Of a stretch of 64,000 nucleotides of DNA, positions 16,427-25,783 are shown piece by piece. The stretch spans positions 1 to 64,000 of the forward strand of contig CAXBML010000009.1 of the NCBI GenBank assembly GCA_963976875.1. The letters run 5' to 3'. Within the stretch, counting starts at the first letter, position 1, and every line of letters begins with the position of its first letter. The stretch is from Berkiella_A sp963976875 (GTDB taxonomy: Bacteria; Pseudomonadota; Gammaproteobacteria; Berkiellales; Berkiellaceae). Under the pieces are notes generated by a model. The model was not told the origin of the DNA, ran no database searches, and saw only the letters and a list, made by a program, of their open reading frames with translations. Position numbers and translations under genes: made by a program.

Positions 16427-16816
16427 GTGAGCAATATTAGCGAGAATATAGAACACAACAACTGGGCTAGTTTGTTATACATCTCATGTCTGAGTGGACT
16501 GTTCATTCCATTTCTGAACCTGGTTGCCCCATACTTATTATGGCTACAAAAAAAAGGGCAGTCTGAATTTTTAGATACGCATGCAAAGAATATCATCAAT
16601 TTCCAAATCGGCATGACACTGTTTAATCTTTCGCTCATCATACTGGGTGTAGCGCTTAAAGCATTGGGTGCTGTATTCTTTTTATTTTATATTTCTTGCT
16701 TCTTATTTGTCTCAATTCTGATATTGGCTAATTTGGCGATTATGATCAGAGGATCTACTTTTGCCAAAAGTGGGGAGGCTTACCCTGTTCCATTTACATT
16801 TCGTTTCATAAAATAG
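16427..16816 (+). CDS. DUF4870 small membrane protein
   Basis: The product is 129 aa, starting at a GTG preceded by GGAAAGGGG. Three to four membrane segments are arranged as in DUF4870 (PF09685, Tic20-like). It has the family signature HNNWASLLYISCLSGLFIPFLN, the polar motif FLDTHAKNIINFQ between TM1 and TM2, and a C-terminal GSTFAKSGEAYPVPFTFRFI. Function of the family is unknown. Its last 11 bases overlap the convergent YkvI-type gene. Confidence 0.85.
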   Translation: MSNISENIEHNNWASLLYISCLSGLFIPFLNLVAPYLLWLQKKGQSEFLDTHAKNIINFQIGMTLFNLSLIILGVALKALGAVFFLFYISCFLFVSILILANLAIMIRGSTFAKSGEAYPVPFTFRFIK

Positions 16817-17924
16817 GAGCTGATTTAGTGGATAGTCTCTTTTGCTTGGCGATTTTATAAATACCAATAAAAGCGAGAGGCAAAACATAACAGCCAATCA
16901 TAATCCAAGTAAGGGTGCCATAACCTTTGTCAATTAAAGCGACTAATCCAAACTTGGAGATTCCAAAAGCGACTAAAAAGCACAACAAGGCAATACCCGA
17001 ACGAACATATCTAGGCATTATTTTTTGTCGAACTTCATATGCTTTGCCGACACGCTGATTAATTGCATGCACCATACCAACGCCTGTACCTACCAGGGTA
17101 CCAAATAAACCAATATAAAAAACAAAACCAAATAATGGGGAGCCTATGTTATGGATAAGGACAGCTGCCGGCACTGTTGCATCTATAATAGAAGGGTAAG
17201 CAGAGCACATCGCTAAAATAAAGAAAAATGCTGGTACAACTGCAATAAAGCCTGCAAACAAGCCAGCACTGATTGCCTGGGTACGTGTTTTTAAGGCAGA
17301 GAGAGAAAAGAATACGGCAGGCATGAAACATAAGTTATAAAATCCATACTGCATGCCTTTGTGTGTCCAGCCAGGTTGAAGTGTCGCGCTGTCCATCACT
17401 GCCGTGATATTTTTCGAGAATAATGCATAACAAATAACAAAAAAGGCGATATAGATAAGCAATAAGAAAAATGACCAATATGACAGCATGAGTGCAATGG
17501 CTTTGCTATGAAAGTAGACAACTAGGGCAATTAAGCCCATCAGAGCCAGTACACCGGCCTCATATGGCCAGCCTAGAGTTAATTCGACTATACTGCCACT
17601 GGCGGCCCCTATAATAGCCAATACGAGCAAAACAATTGCCCAATAGGTTACTTCGAATATCCACCAGAAGCGACCCAATAGTGCTTTGAAAAAAGTGTGG
17701 TAATCAAAAGCTTGGAAACATCTTGCAAATTCAAATGTGAGCGCGCAGAGCAAAGACCAAATTCCGCCCGTGACTAACAATGCCAATATGGCGCTCTTAG
17801 GCCCAAGAGCAAGAAAATATTCAGCCAACTCTCTTCCAGTGCCATAGCCCCCAGCCATAATTACATTTTGAAAAACAAAACCGGGCAATAAAAAGGCACT
17901 AAAAAAACGGACAAATCTTTGCAT
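16806..17924 (-). CDS. YkvI-type membrane protein (COG3949)
   Basis: A 372-aa polytopic protein with about ten TM segments. The N-terminal GFVFQNVIMAGGYGTGRELAEYFLALGP is the signature of the COG3949/YkvI family, distant relatives of amino-acid/cation symporters with the LeuT-like fold. The Gly-rich break in TM1 would be the substrate site. No substrate is established for the family. The C-terminus is basic and cytoplasmic (KIAKQKRLSTKSAPIL). No operon partner. Confidence 0.82.
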   Translation of the reverse strand: MQRFVRFFSAFLLPGFVFQNVIMAGGYGTGRELAEYFLALGPKSAILALLVTGGIWSLLCALTFEFARCFQAFDYHTFFKALLGRFWWIFEVTYWAIVLLVLAIIGAASGSIVELTLGWPYEAGVLALMGLIALVVYFHSKAIALMLSYWSFFLLLIYIAFFVICYALFSKNITAVMDSATLQPGWTHKGMQYGFYNLCFMPAVFFSLSALKTRTQAISAGLFAGFIAVVPAFFFILAMCSAYPSIIDATVPAAVLIHNIGSPLFGFVFYIGLFGTLVGTGVGMVHAINQRVGKAYEVRQKIMPRYVRSGIALLCFLVAFGISKFGLVALIDKGYGTLTWIMIGCYVLPLAFIGIYKIAKQKRLSTKSAPIL

Positions 17925-18059
17925 ATAAATTCTTTATTTTAATTTTATGTTAAATATTTGGCTAACTTGGTATGCTATCAAAATGCCTTGGTATAGTAAA
18001 CATTTACATCGTAAATTTAACTTAATGACTTACTGAATTTATCACAAGATTGATTTTTC

Positions 18060-19433
18060 TTATCGTAAATTAGACAAAATGCTGTGAGTGACTGCAGCCG
18101 CTTGTCCACGAATATCTGGCACAGCAATGATTTCCCAAAAAGTACTTTTGGTTAAAGGCCCTATGGCATATAAATTTTTAGCCATCTCACTTTGATCATT
18201 CATTAGTAAACTATTTTTATTGGTATTAAATCCGAGCTTGAACTCATCCCAACCAGTTAAATTTTGTTCTACAAGAGATTTGACCAAGGGGTGATTTAGA
18301 TAAGAAATATAATTTGGGCCTGTAGCATTAATCACATAATCAGCAGAAACTTGTTTAGGCTCATTGTTGTGCTTCGCTATATAAGATATTTTGAATTGAC
18401 TATCGATTAGGCTTGCACCTGTGATATTGCCCGCTTTAACATTCACCTGATTTGCTTTAATCAATTCTTGAATAGATTGCATAATTTGAGGGGCAATGCG
18501 ATGCCTATGTACGTCCCAATAAGCTCTGAGGTGCTTTAGGAAACGGGCTTTTTCTTTAGTAGACCAGTGTAGCCAAATATCTTGGGTAACAGGGCGTATA
18601 GAGTCGATGACTGCACGCCAGCTGGTATTTTTCTTGAGTTGCGATTTCATATAAGAGAGCGATGCTAAGCAACTAGAAAAGCTTTTAATATCATGCGCAA
18701 TTGTGACAGGCTCATAAGGCTCATGTGCTTTGGGTAACAAGCCATGTCTAGATAGTATATTGATTTTGCCTTGGTGCTTGTTGTGTTTGAGTGTTAAAAG
18801 CAAGTCTACTGTGGTTAAACCAGAGCCAATAATAAAAATATCTTTGTGTTGTGGGATATTTTTTATCTTATTGAAGTCCCATGGGTTGCTAATATAATCT
18901 GTTGTGTTTTCGTTGAAGCCATATTTTTGTAATAGATTATAAGGTAAGGCGTTCCCTAGGGCTAATACAATGTGTTTAGATTCTAGTGGAACCGGTTGGC
19001 TTTTAAGCTGGATGCTATACGATGAGTTAGCATTGCCCTGTATCTCAATGGCCTCATCTTTTATAACCTCTAATTTTGAATGACTGCTTTCGATTTGGGC
19101 GCTGAGTAAAAATTGAATATATTCGCCATATACCTTTCTTGGTACAAATATACCTGACAAATCATCATTATTTTTAAAGTCTGGGTGTTGAGCAAGCCAA
19201 TGAATAAAATCGTTTGGTTTATCCGGAAACGCGCTCATCTTTCCTGCGGGAACATTTAGAAGATGGTATGGCTCTTCTGTACTATAAGCTATACCTTTAC
19301 TTAAAGGCGCATTATGGTTTATTAGACCAATATTGATATTTTGTTCTGCTCTATTTAGCAGATTAATGGCTGTGATGGCGCCAGAAAAACCACCACCAAT
19401 AATTATGACATCAAAGTTTTGAGTATGGTTCAT
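18060..19433 (-). CDS. FAD/NAD(P)-binding protein, YdhS-like (COG4529)
   Basis: A 457-aa flavoprotein with an N-terminal Rossmann site FDVIIIGGGFSGAITAINLL and a second dinucleotide motif DIFIIGSGLTTVDLLLTL near residue 200. The stretch GIAYSTEEPYHLLNVPAGKMSAFP is characteristic of the YdhS/PF13454 family. The C-terminal DYVINATGP and LYAIGPLTKSTFWE are also typical. Substrate unknown; members have been linked to hydroxylation and redox of small molecules. It follows the M48 protease gene by 16 bases on the same strand, so it may be the third gene of a lemA-M48-YdhS unit, though the functional link is unclear. Confidence 0.85.
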   Translation of the reverse strand: MNHTQNFDVIIIGGGFSGAITAINLLNRAEQNINIGLINHNAPLSKGIAYSTEEPYHLLNVPAGKMSAFPDKPNDFIHWLAQHPDFKNNDDLSGIFVPRKVYGEYIQFLLSAQIESSHSKLEVIKDEAIEIQGNANSSYSIQLKSQPVPLESKHIVLALGNALPYNLLQKYGFNENTTDYISNPWDFNKIKNIPQHKDIFIIGSGLTTVDLLLTLKHNKHQGKINILSRHGLLPKAHEPYEPVTIAHDIKSFSSCLASLSYMKSQLKKNTSWRAVIDSIRPVTQDIWLHWSTKEKARFLKHLRAYWDVHRHRIAPQIMQSIQELIKANQVNVKAGNITGASLIDSQFKISYIAKHNNEPKQVSADYVINATGPNYISYLNHPLVKSLVEQNLTGWDEFKLGFNTNKNSLLMNDQSEMAKNLYAIGPLTKSTFWEIIAVPDIRGQAAAVTHSILSNLR

Positions 19434-19449
19434 ATTATATTTTTAAATT

Positions 19450-21384
19450 TTATGGTTGTTGTAGAATAGGGGGCATTGGCGTGTCAAGGCATTCCGATAT
19501 CGCTCGTAAGAGTTCTGCCTCTTCCATTTCAATCTGACCATCTGTCAAAATCAAATCGACACAAGCTGAAATTAGTTTTGACTTTAGCTCGGGTGTTAGT
19601 CCATTCAATCGCTCTAGTGTACACCGAAATTGTATGGGTTTAAACTCTGTTATTGTGGGTAATGTGACATCCTGTGGTGTCAGTGTAAATAGGACCTCAC
19701 TAAAGTGGGCTTCAGGATCATTTAATTCGTGACTGAAGAATAAGATAAAGGCAAATAACTGAGCTATATCGTTAATTAAGGGTTCAACGGTATGATATTT
19801 GGGTCTATCTGAGACTGTATTATTTACGGTTAGTTTTTTTCCTAAGATTGTTAACAATGCAAATCTAAAGGGCGATGGCTCAAGATGTTGAACAATATTT
19901 TCAAAATTATTATAAATGTTCTGTCTTTGATCGGGTGAATTTTCCATATAAGCAGGCAAGCTCAGATCAAATATAGGGATTAGGGAATCAAAAGGCAATG
20001 GTTTTAAAATCTCAGTGATATTTTTTACCTTCTGTAATCTGTCATCACTTAAAGTCTGGGCTAGTTTCTCGTATAGTGAAGTATCTTCTGAAAAACGTGT
20101 CAAAATGAGTACATAATACAGTAGTTCAACTTCATCCGGATTGTGGATGATTTGCATTAGCTCTGATGGTATCATTTTGAATATATGGGCAGCATATTTC
20201 AAGTGTGCGCTAGATGGATTTCCTATACTTTCTTTTATGGCTTCTTTTGTTGTTTGTATTTGAGCATTTCCTGCCGTTGCAGCAATAATGGCTATTGGTG
20301 CAATAAAATTACCAAAAGGATCTTGATTCTCGTCTTTAGTTTCTTGGGCATCCGTTGAAAGTTGGTTATCGGCACTGTCGTCTGCCAGTATGTCGTATTG
20401 CGCTTTAGGATCAATGGCTTGTATTCTTTTTTCTAATGCCGGATGTGTTGCAAACATACCTTGAAAAAAAGTAAAGTTTAAAGCCTGCCCAAAGCAAAGA
20501 TGGCTGATATCTTCCACTTTATCCGTATTGAGACTTGAGCCTGCCTGATGCATCTGCATTTTCTTAAATGCCGAAACTAAGCCTTGGGGATATCGCGTAT
20601 ACTGTACGGATGAGGCATCGGCTAATAATTCTCGTTGCCTAGAAATAGCCGCTTTAATGAGCCTACCAAAAAACAAGCCAATATAGCCAATGATTAATAC
20701 CCCGACGCCCAGTAAGGCTATTGCGCCACCCCCTTTGTTGCTGCGTCGTCGATAACCTGTTTGCGAACGCATAATAAAATAACCTACTTGGCCAATAGCC
20801 AGGATCCCGGCAAGTATGCCAATTAATCGCAAGTTAATACGCATGTCACTATTAAAGATATGACTAAATTCATGCCCTATAACGGCTTGAAGTTCTGCAC
20901 GATTAAAATTATCAAGAGCACCCTTAGTAACGACTAAAACTGTATCATTGGGCTTAATGCCGGCGACAAAAGCATTAATCGCTGGTTCTGTATCTAAAAT
21001 AAATAACTTCGGCATTGGAACACCCGAAGCGATTGACATTTCCTCAACGACATTAATTAGGCGTTGTTCCTTGAAGTCATTGCTAGACAGTCTGACAGCT
21101 CTGGCGTTAACCATACGGGCAACAGACAGTCCACCACCTCTGAGTGTGATCAATTTAATTAGGGAGCCAATCGCAATAACAAAGACAATAATAGGTGTGA
21201 TATACATCCAATAGGGGATATTATTTAAATTAGAGTAAGCGGGATCATACTGCACTAAATAATGAACACCGGCATATACAATGGCATTGATCGCAATAGT
21301 GATAAGCGCAATGGCCAAGAAAAAGAAAAAAATTAACTGCTTGGTTTTGCGACGAGCCACATCTTGATTGGCAAAAAAATCCAT
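19450..21384 (-). CDS. M48-family membrane metalloprotease with C-terminal extension
   Basis: The 644-aa protein has two N-terminal TM segments, then a zinc-protease domain with HEFSH at residues 171-175 followed by IFNSDMRINLR and two more TM segments. The third ligand lies in RQRELLADASSVQYTRYPQG. HtpX-type proteases are ~290 aa. Here about 300 extra residues follow: an acidic linker, a helical region and a final TerB-like piece (DLILTDGQIEMEEAELLRAI, ending DTPMPPI) seen in longer M48 relatives. It lies 37 bases after lemA; lemA-M48 pairing is common and suggests joint envelope quality control. Location: inner membrane, active site cytoplasmic by family precedent. Confidence 0.9.
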   Translation of the reverse strand: MDFFANQDVARRKTKQLIFFFFLAIALITIAINAIVYAGVHYLVQYDPAYSNLNNIPYWMYITPIIVFVIAIGSLIKLITLRGGGLSVARMVNARAVRLSSNDFKEQRLINVVEEMSIASGVPMPKLFILDTEPAINAFVAGIKPNDTVLVVTKGALDNFNRAELQAVIGHEFSHIFNSDMRINLRLIGILAGILAIGQVGYFIMRSQTGYRRRSNKGGGAIALLGVGVLIIGYIGLFFGRLIKAAISRQRELLADASSVQYTRYPQGLVSAFKKMQMHQAGSSLNTDKVEDISHLCFGQALNFTFFQGMFATHPALEKRIQAIDPKAQYDILADDSADNQLSTDAQETKDENQDPFGNFIAPIAIIAATAGNAQIQTTKEAIKESIGNPSSAHLKYAAHIFKMIPSELMQIIHNPDEVELLYYVLILTRFSEDTSLYEKLAQTLSDDRLQKVKNITEILKPLPFDSLIPIFDLSLPAYMENSPDQRQNIYNNFENIVQHLEPSPFRFALLTILGKKLTVNNTVSDRPKYHTVEPLINDIAQLFAFILFFSHELNDPEAHFSEVLFTLTPQDVTLPTITEFKPIQFRCTLERLNGLTPELKSKLISACVDLILTDGQIEMEEAELLRAISECLDTPMPPILQQP

Positions 21385-21421
21385 GTCGTTACTCTAAAAA
21401 TATCTGTTAATCATAAAGACA

Positions 21422-22021
21422 CTAATCAAAAGAGACTTTAACTGCTTTTTTAGCTTCCTCATCTTCAACTTCAAAGTGCACAGCCTCTTTAAAATTAAAC
21501 ATATTAGCAAGAATGTTACTTGGAAATTGCTCACGGCCTGTATTATAAGTCATCACCGCATCATTGAATGACTGCCTGGCAAAGCCGACTTTATTTTCAG
21601 TAGCTGTTAGTTCTTCCATTAACTGTTGCATAGTTTGGTTAGCTTTTAAATCTGGATAGTTTTCTACTAAGGCAAACAGACGTCCCATTGATCCCGTAAG
21701 CGTTGTTTCAGCCGTAACCAAACCTTTCATAGCCTCTGGATCACTTGGATTTTGTGCCGCTGAGGATTCTGCTGATGCAGCCTGATTTCTGGCTTCTATG
21801 ACCATTTGTAGAGTTTCTTGCTCATGAGCCATGTATTTTTTAGCTGTATCAACCAAGTTAGGTATCAAGTCATATCGACGTTGTAACTGTACGTCTATTT
21901 GGGCAAAGGCATTCTTAAAGCGGTTGCGTAAATTAATAAGTCTGTTATAGATTGCAATGAAATACACAAAAGCCACTATAATAACGGCCCACACAGCAAT
22001 GAGAGTTGTAGAACTGGACAT
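21422..22021 (-). CDS. lemA: LemA family protein
   Basis: Start set at ATG 22021, six bases after AGAGGA; a TTG two codons earlier lacks that spacing. The 199-aa product has one N-terminal TM segment (LIAVWAVIIVAFVYFIAIYN). It then shows the LemA hallmarks: NRFKNAFAQIDVQLQRRYDLIPNLV (read in two parts), the ATENKVGFARQSFNDAVMTYN helix and the closing FPSNILANMFNF. LemA proteins are helical-bundle membrane proteins of uncertain role, usually beside HtpX-like proteases as here. It heads the unit with the M48 gene. A TATAAT-like -10 is visible on the minus strand at 22053-22058. Confidence 0.93.
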   Translation of the reverse strand: MSSSTTLIAVWAVIIVAFVYFIAIYNRLINLRNRFKNAFAQIDVQLQRRYDLIPNLVDTAKKYMAHEQETLQMVIEARNQAASAESSAAQNPSDPEAMKGLVTAETTLTGSMGRLFALVENYPDLKANQTMQQLMEELTATENKVGFARQSFNDAVMTYNTGREQFPSNILANMFNFKEAVHFEVEDEEAKKAVKVSFD

Positions 22022-22211
22022 AAGCAATCCTCTTTAAATTTGTTTGGTCTTTATTATAGTATCATTTCGGCCTATATTGGGCATCTCTTAAATTAATAAG
22101 CCTGACCTAATTTACAGTGATAATTTATGAGGAAACTTAGCCGCATTTTGATGCTGAAAACTAATCCTGGCCAGGTTATGATTTAACGAATGGATAGGGT
22201 TGGGTAACCTA

Positions 22212-22235
22212 TTATGCCAGCCTTCGCTGGCATAA
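22212..22235. repeat. 10-bp hairpin with CTTC loop, upstream of lemA
   Basis: TTATGCCAGC and GCTGGCATAA form a perfect 10-bp stem around CTTC. It lies 23 bases before the end of the AhpD-like gene's minus-strand stop side and between that gene and lemA. No T-run follows in either direction, so it could be a weak terminator, an RNA stability hairpin or a repeat unit. Confidence 0.5.
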
Positions 22236-22258
22236 CAGTGGGTAAAGGCCTGCTTATT

Positions 22259-22600
22259 TTAGCTAGACGCCTCTTCAAAAGCATTCAGCGCTTCTGCTGC
22301 ATACATTAATGAAGGGCCGCCGCCCATATATATAGCCATGCCTAAGGTTTCTACGACTTCTTCTCGTGTCGCACCTAATTTATGCAATGCTTGTGTATGA
22401 AATCCAATACAGCCATCACAATGTGTCGCTATGCCTAAGGCTAGCGCGATAAGCTCTTTGGTTTTTTTATCTAATGCCGCATCTTTCGTGGCGGCTTGTG
22501 CCATTTTATTAAAACCATCAATCAAATCGGGCATTTCTTTTCTTAATGTACCGATAGACTTTGAAATATTTCCGGTGATTTCTTTGTAGTTTTTAGGCAT
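22259..22600 (-). CDS. Carboxymuconolactone decarboxylase/AhpD-family protein
   Basis: The 113-aa length fits single-domain CMD proteins (COG0599). The redox motif HCDGCIGFH gives Cys61, Cys64 and His68, the AhpD-like CxxC proton-relay site. MYMGGGPSL-type C-terminal helix (AIYMGGGPSLMYAAEAL) is also typical. AhpD-like proteins are alkylhydroperoxidases or thiol-disulfide enzymes. The start codon shares one base with the stop of the upstream hydrolase gene (TAATG), implying translational coupling. It is the last gene of a MATE-hydrolase-CMD operon. Confidence 0.88.
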   Translation of the reverse strand: MPKNYKEITGNISKSIGTLRKEMPDLIDGFNKMAQAATKDAALDKKTKELIALALGIATHCDGCIGFHTQALHKLGATREEVVETLGMAIYMGGGPSLMYAAEALNAFEEASS

Positions 22601-23430
22601 TAGTGTCGCTCCTGTAATCGATTTAATTTTTCTGAGGTTGTGTTTGCATTGTTAAGTTCTATAATCCAATTCTGAATTAGTGGATAAGTATCTTGATGTG
22701 AAGGATGAAATGAGGGCTTAAGATAGGCCCAGTATGCTTTGATGCTTTCTAATCGAATCGATTTAAAATGTAGCATGATTGACTTATAAAAGCCAAAGGA
22801 AAATAAAAGCTTGTCGTGTTTTGCCATGTGGAAAAAAGGTCTAATATAGCTGCTGACTTGAATGACAGTCATTAGCAGAAAAGCGGTTATTCGAGTAAGG
22901 TAGCCAATTTTCAAAGGTTTTAGCATATTAAACACGACTTCTTTATGCTCTAATTCTTCTATCGCGTGCCACTTCCAAATAATGGCTATATCAGATGGCA
23001 TTTTTTCGAATCCCTCTGGGTATTTTAGATAGGTACTCGCAACGACGGCAGTATAATGTTCACCTGCCGCAGCCATCGCGAGCCTAAATTTTTTACCAGC
23101 CAGAAAAGCCAGTGTGCCGGTTAACCAAAACTTATACTTACTCACATCAAGGTTTGGGTAATGTAAAGCAATCGTATGTTTAAACAAGCGGGTATGCTCT
23201 CGACCATGATAAGCCTCTTGTTTTAAAAAAGCATTGATACTTTGTTTTAAGATGGGATCTTTTATGCAATGAGCAAAGTTTTTAACGCAATGAATAAAAA
23301 ATTTTTCACCATAAGGTAAGTAAACAGCAAGCACATTCATATGGTATGTTTGAACAGGTGATTGATTATACCAATATCTTGGGTAATCTTTTTCTAATGT
23401 GAAGCTTATCGCCCTTGGTATGATGCTCAT
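22600..23430 (-). CDS. Predicted metal-dependent hydrolase, COG3687/PF10118, copy 2
   Basis: This 276-aa protein is a paralogue of the protein at 10335-11204. It shares the opening IIPRAISF, KQEAYHGREHTRLF and WHAIEELEHKEVVFNML with the presumed ferritin-like metal ligands. It is translationally coupled to the AhpD-like gene and lies 10 bases after the MATE exporter. Both copies sit beside a multi-TM exporter. The reaction is unknown. A redox or lipid-related substrate is possible given the AhpD partner, but this is only context. Confidence 0.82.
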   Translation of the reverse strand: MSIIPRAISFTLEKDYPRYWYNQSPVQTYHMNVLAVYLPYGEKFFIHCVKNFAHCIKDPILKQSINAFLKQEAYHGREHTRLFKHTIALHYPNLDVSKYKFWLTGTLAFLAGKKFRLAMAAAGEHYTAVVASTYLKYPEGFEKMPSDIAIIWKWHAIEELEHKEVVFNMLKPLKIGYLTRITAFLLMTVIQVSSYIRPFFHMAKHDKLLFSFGFYKSIMLHFKSIRLESIKAYWAYLKPSFHPSHQDTYPLIQNWIIELNNANTTSEKLNRLQERH

Positions 23431-23440
23431 TGATCGCTTT

Positions 23441-24817
23441 CTACCTTAATAATTTTACTTTCATTCGCCATGCAAAGCATATCATATTAACGACGCCATA
23501 CAGTGTTATCATGATCCAAGCCTTCTCAGGGGAGGCGCCTTTTATGACCACAAAATAGTATGTTGGAATTAGGGCAAAAATCCAAGAGTTGAGCGCATTG
23601 GCAACCAATATAAACACAGTATCTTTAGCGGCTGTTAAAAAGCCTGCGCTAATCCATACAACCCCATCAAATATAAAGTATAAAAATATCCATGAACACG
23701 ATAGGGCTGCGTAATGTAGGACTAAATCAATGGTTTCTTGGTTAGTTTCAGCAGAAAGAAAGTCTTCTAAGAGCCATTCAGGATGGAATAATAGTGGAGC
23801 AATTAAAATGCATGCAATGCCTAAATGTAAGACAAATGAGGAAGTGAATACTTTTGGTATAGATTTTACATTTTTTGCCCCAATCAGGTTGGAGGCAATA
23901 GCAGTAACGCCTTTACTTAGGCCTTCTGATGTGAAAGCTACCAAGCCAAAAATACTTTGTCCGATTGCAATAATTGTTGCATGAGTATGGCTTACCATAG
24001 AGAGCATATGGAACTGAATGCTCCACGCGGCAATTTCAACCATATGGCCAAGCGCGCTAGGCAAACCTATTTTAATACACTCAAAAAGTTCAGAAAATTT
24101 TATATGTGCTTGATGCGTTTTGTATAGCGCTCTATTATTCTTATTTAAAAAAACACTTAGTAAAATAGCAAACTGTATCATTTGTGATGCGATTGTGGCT
24201 AGAGCGGCTCCCAGAGTACCCAATGGCTCAAATATGCCTTTTATACCAAATACTAGTAACAAATCGCCAAAGACATTTATGATGTTACCCAGTATGACTA
24301 TGGTGGTAATTAATTTAACTTTTCCTTGCCCCACAAAAAAAGCAGTCAAAGCAGTGTTAATACCTACAAGGGTGCTAAACGATAGGAGCCATTTAAAATA
24401 AATTCCACCTTCAGCATGATATCGTTCGGGAATAAAGAAATGCGGGATCAGCTGAGCAATTGGTAGTAAAAGCATGCCTACGAATAAGGAAAACCAAATC
24501 ATTTGCCAAACAGGGGAGGCTATTTTGTCAAATTGCTTTGCGCCATTGTATTGACCAACAAATACTTCAGCGATACCCGTAATGCCAAGTAATAATACAT
24601 GAAAAATCCAGATTGATAGACTGGCGCCAGTGACAGCATTCATAGATTCAACAGAGTATTGTGCCAAGATGTATCTATCAAAGAACATCATTAAAGCACC
24701 TGATAACGCAGAGAGCATCAGAGGGAATGAAATAGACGAAATTTCTCTTAGACTGCCAACTGGGTAGCGAGTCAAGGCCGAGACTGTTTGGGTATCTTGC
24801 ATGGATTCAGCAGACAT
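23441..24817 (-). CDS. MATE-family multidrug/organic-compound efflux protein
   Basis: The ATG at 24817 is five bases after GAGGAT, better than the upstream in-frame start at 24829. The 458-aa product has 12 TM segments in the MATE arrangement, with paired motifs FPLMLSALSGALMMFFDRYIL at the N-terminus and the corresponding GLPSALGHMVEIAAWSIQ at the start of the second half. MATE proteins export cationic drugs or metabolites using Na+ or H+. It is the first gene of an operon with the COG3687 hydrolase and AhpD-like protein, suggesting export of a product or toxic substrate of those enzymes. Confidence 0.9.
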   Translation of the reverse strand: MSAESMQDTQTVSALTRYPVGSLREISSISFPLMLSALSGALMMFFDRYILAQYSVESMNAVTGASLSIWIFHVLLLGITGIAEVFVGQYNGAKQFDKIASPVWQMIWFSLFVGMLLLPIAQLIPHFFIPERYHAEGGIYFKWLLSFSTLVGINTALTAFFVGQGKVKLITTIVILGNIINVFGDLLLVFGIKGIFEPLGTLGAALATIASQMIQFAILLSVFLNKNNRALYKTHQAHIKFSELFECIKIGLPSALGHMVEIAAWSIQFHMLSMVSHTHATIIAIGQSIFGLVAFTSEGLSKGVTAIASNLIGAKNVKSIPKVFTSSFVLHLGIACILIAPLLFHPEWLLEDFLSAETNQETIDLVLHYAALSCSWIFLYFIFDGVVWISAGFLTAAKDTVFILVANALNSWIFALIPTYYFVVIKGASPEKAWIMITLYGVVNMICFAWRMKVKLLR

Positions 24818-25032
24818 AATAATCCTCAAAAAAAGTTAATCTTTAAGCTTGTTTGTTAACTTAGATTATGAAGACTCTCAAAACTTTTGCCTACTAAAAA
24901 TATCATTATTGAATATTTTGGATTCTGTGCCCTAATGTGGACAATGTCAAGCTTGTTTTGGGTGATAACTGAGTGCTCGTCCTTAAATAACGGCTATACT
25001 GAATAATATATTAAAATTACCTGGATAACCGT

Positions 25033-25572
25033 ATGCTTGTACTTAAAAGAATTATGTTATTTGTGTGGTTGTTGGCTATAGCTAAAGGGGCTTTTGCCAC
25101 TGAAAAAAGGCCTACTGTAGACTTTGACAAACAAACATACTATTTAGTTAATTTTTTTAGGGGATCGACAAAAACCGTTGAAACCTATATCCCAAAGGGA
25201 CAGAATTTATCTAACTTTACCTCTCAAATAGAGAGGGTAGAATTACATGATATATTTAATTCCAGCGTTGCTGCTGAGGGTTTGGCCTATCAATATGATA
25301 ATAATCGTTTACCCCATAAAATTATCAAGAATGAAAAAGAGCCTATTTTATTAGGTACTTATTACTCACCTATGCATACTGTCGTACTGGATAAAGAGAT
25401 TTATATTTTTAGGGTTTTAGAAAACTCTAGCCGTGTTGTTTACTACACTTATTTAGAGCGAGAGTTTGTGAAGCCCGGTTCTGATGATATCAAAGAAAGA
25501 ATGAAAGATACCGCGCGGTTATTGATTAATGATAAATATATTGATTTAATCAAAAAACTAACAATTGATTAG
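25033..25572 (+). CDS. Exported protein of unknown function
   Basis: A 179-aa product with a clear signal peptide (MLVLKRIMLFVWLLAIAKGAFA, cleavage after AFA). The mature part is mixed alpha/beta with several Tyr-rich strands (YYLVNFFRG, IYIFRVL, VVYYTYLEREF) and a helical C-terminus. I recognise no family. It would be periplasmic or secreted. A small hydrophobic ORF follows 24 bases later. Confidence 0.7.
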   Translation: MLVLKRIMLFVWLLAIAKGAFATEKRPTVDFDKQTYYLVNFFRGSTKTVETYIPKGQNLSNFTSQIERVELHDIFNSSVAAEGLAYQYDNNRLPHKIIKNEKEPILLGTYYSPMHTVVLDKEIYIFRVLENSSRVVYYTYLEREFVKPGSDDIKERMKDTARLLINDKYIDLIKKLTID

Positions 25573-25596
25573 CATTGTTGGCTTCGGTACATAAAT

Positions 25597-25743
25597 ATGA
25601 AATTTTTAAAGAAATGGCTTGATAAACATTATATTTTGAAAAGGGATTTAAAAGTTCTAGCAAAGTTAGTTTGCTTTGGTGTTATTGTTGCTATAATTGC
25701 TTTTTTTATCAAAAGTGTATCAGGAACACTGAATATTTTGTAA
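25597..25743 (+). CDS. Possible 48-aa single-TM protein
   Basis: The frame from ATG 25597 to TAA 25743 encodes MKFLKKWLDKHYILKRDL, then a strong hydrophobic helix (CFGVIVAIIAFFI) and a short tail. The basic N-terminus followed by one TM segment looks like a small inner-membrane protein. It falls exactly in the gap between the exported protein and the methyltransferase, same strand. No good ribosome site is visible, so it remains tentative. Confidence 0.35.
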   Translation: MKFLKKWLDKHYILKRDLKVLAKLVCFGVIVAIIAFFIKSVSGTLNIL

Positions 25744-25783
25744 AAATTTGCAATTACCATGGGTTGTTGCTTATCATGGTGCA

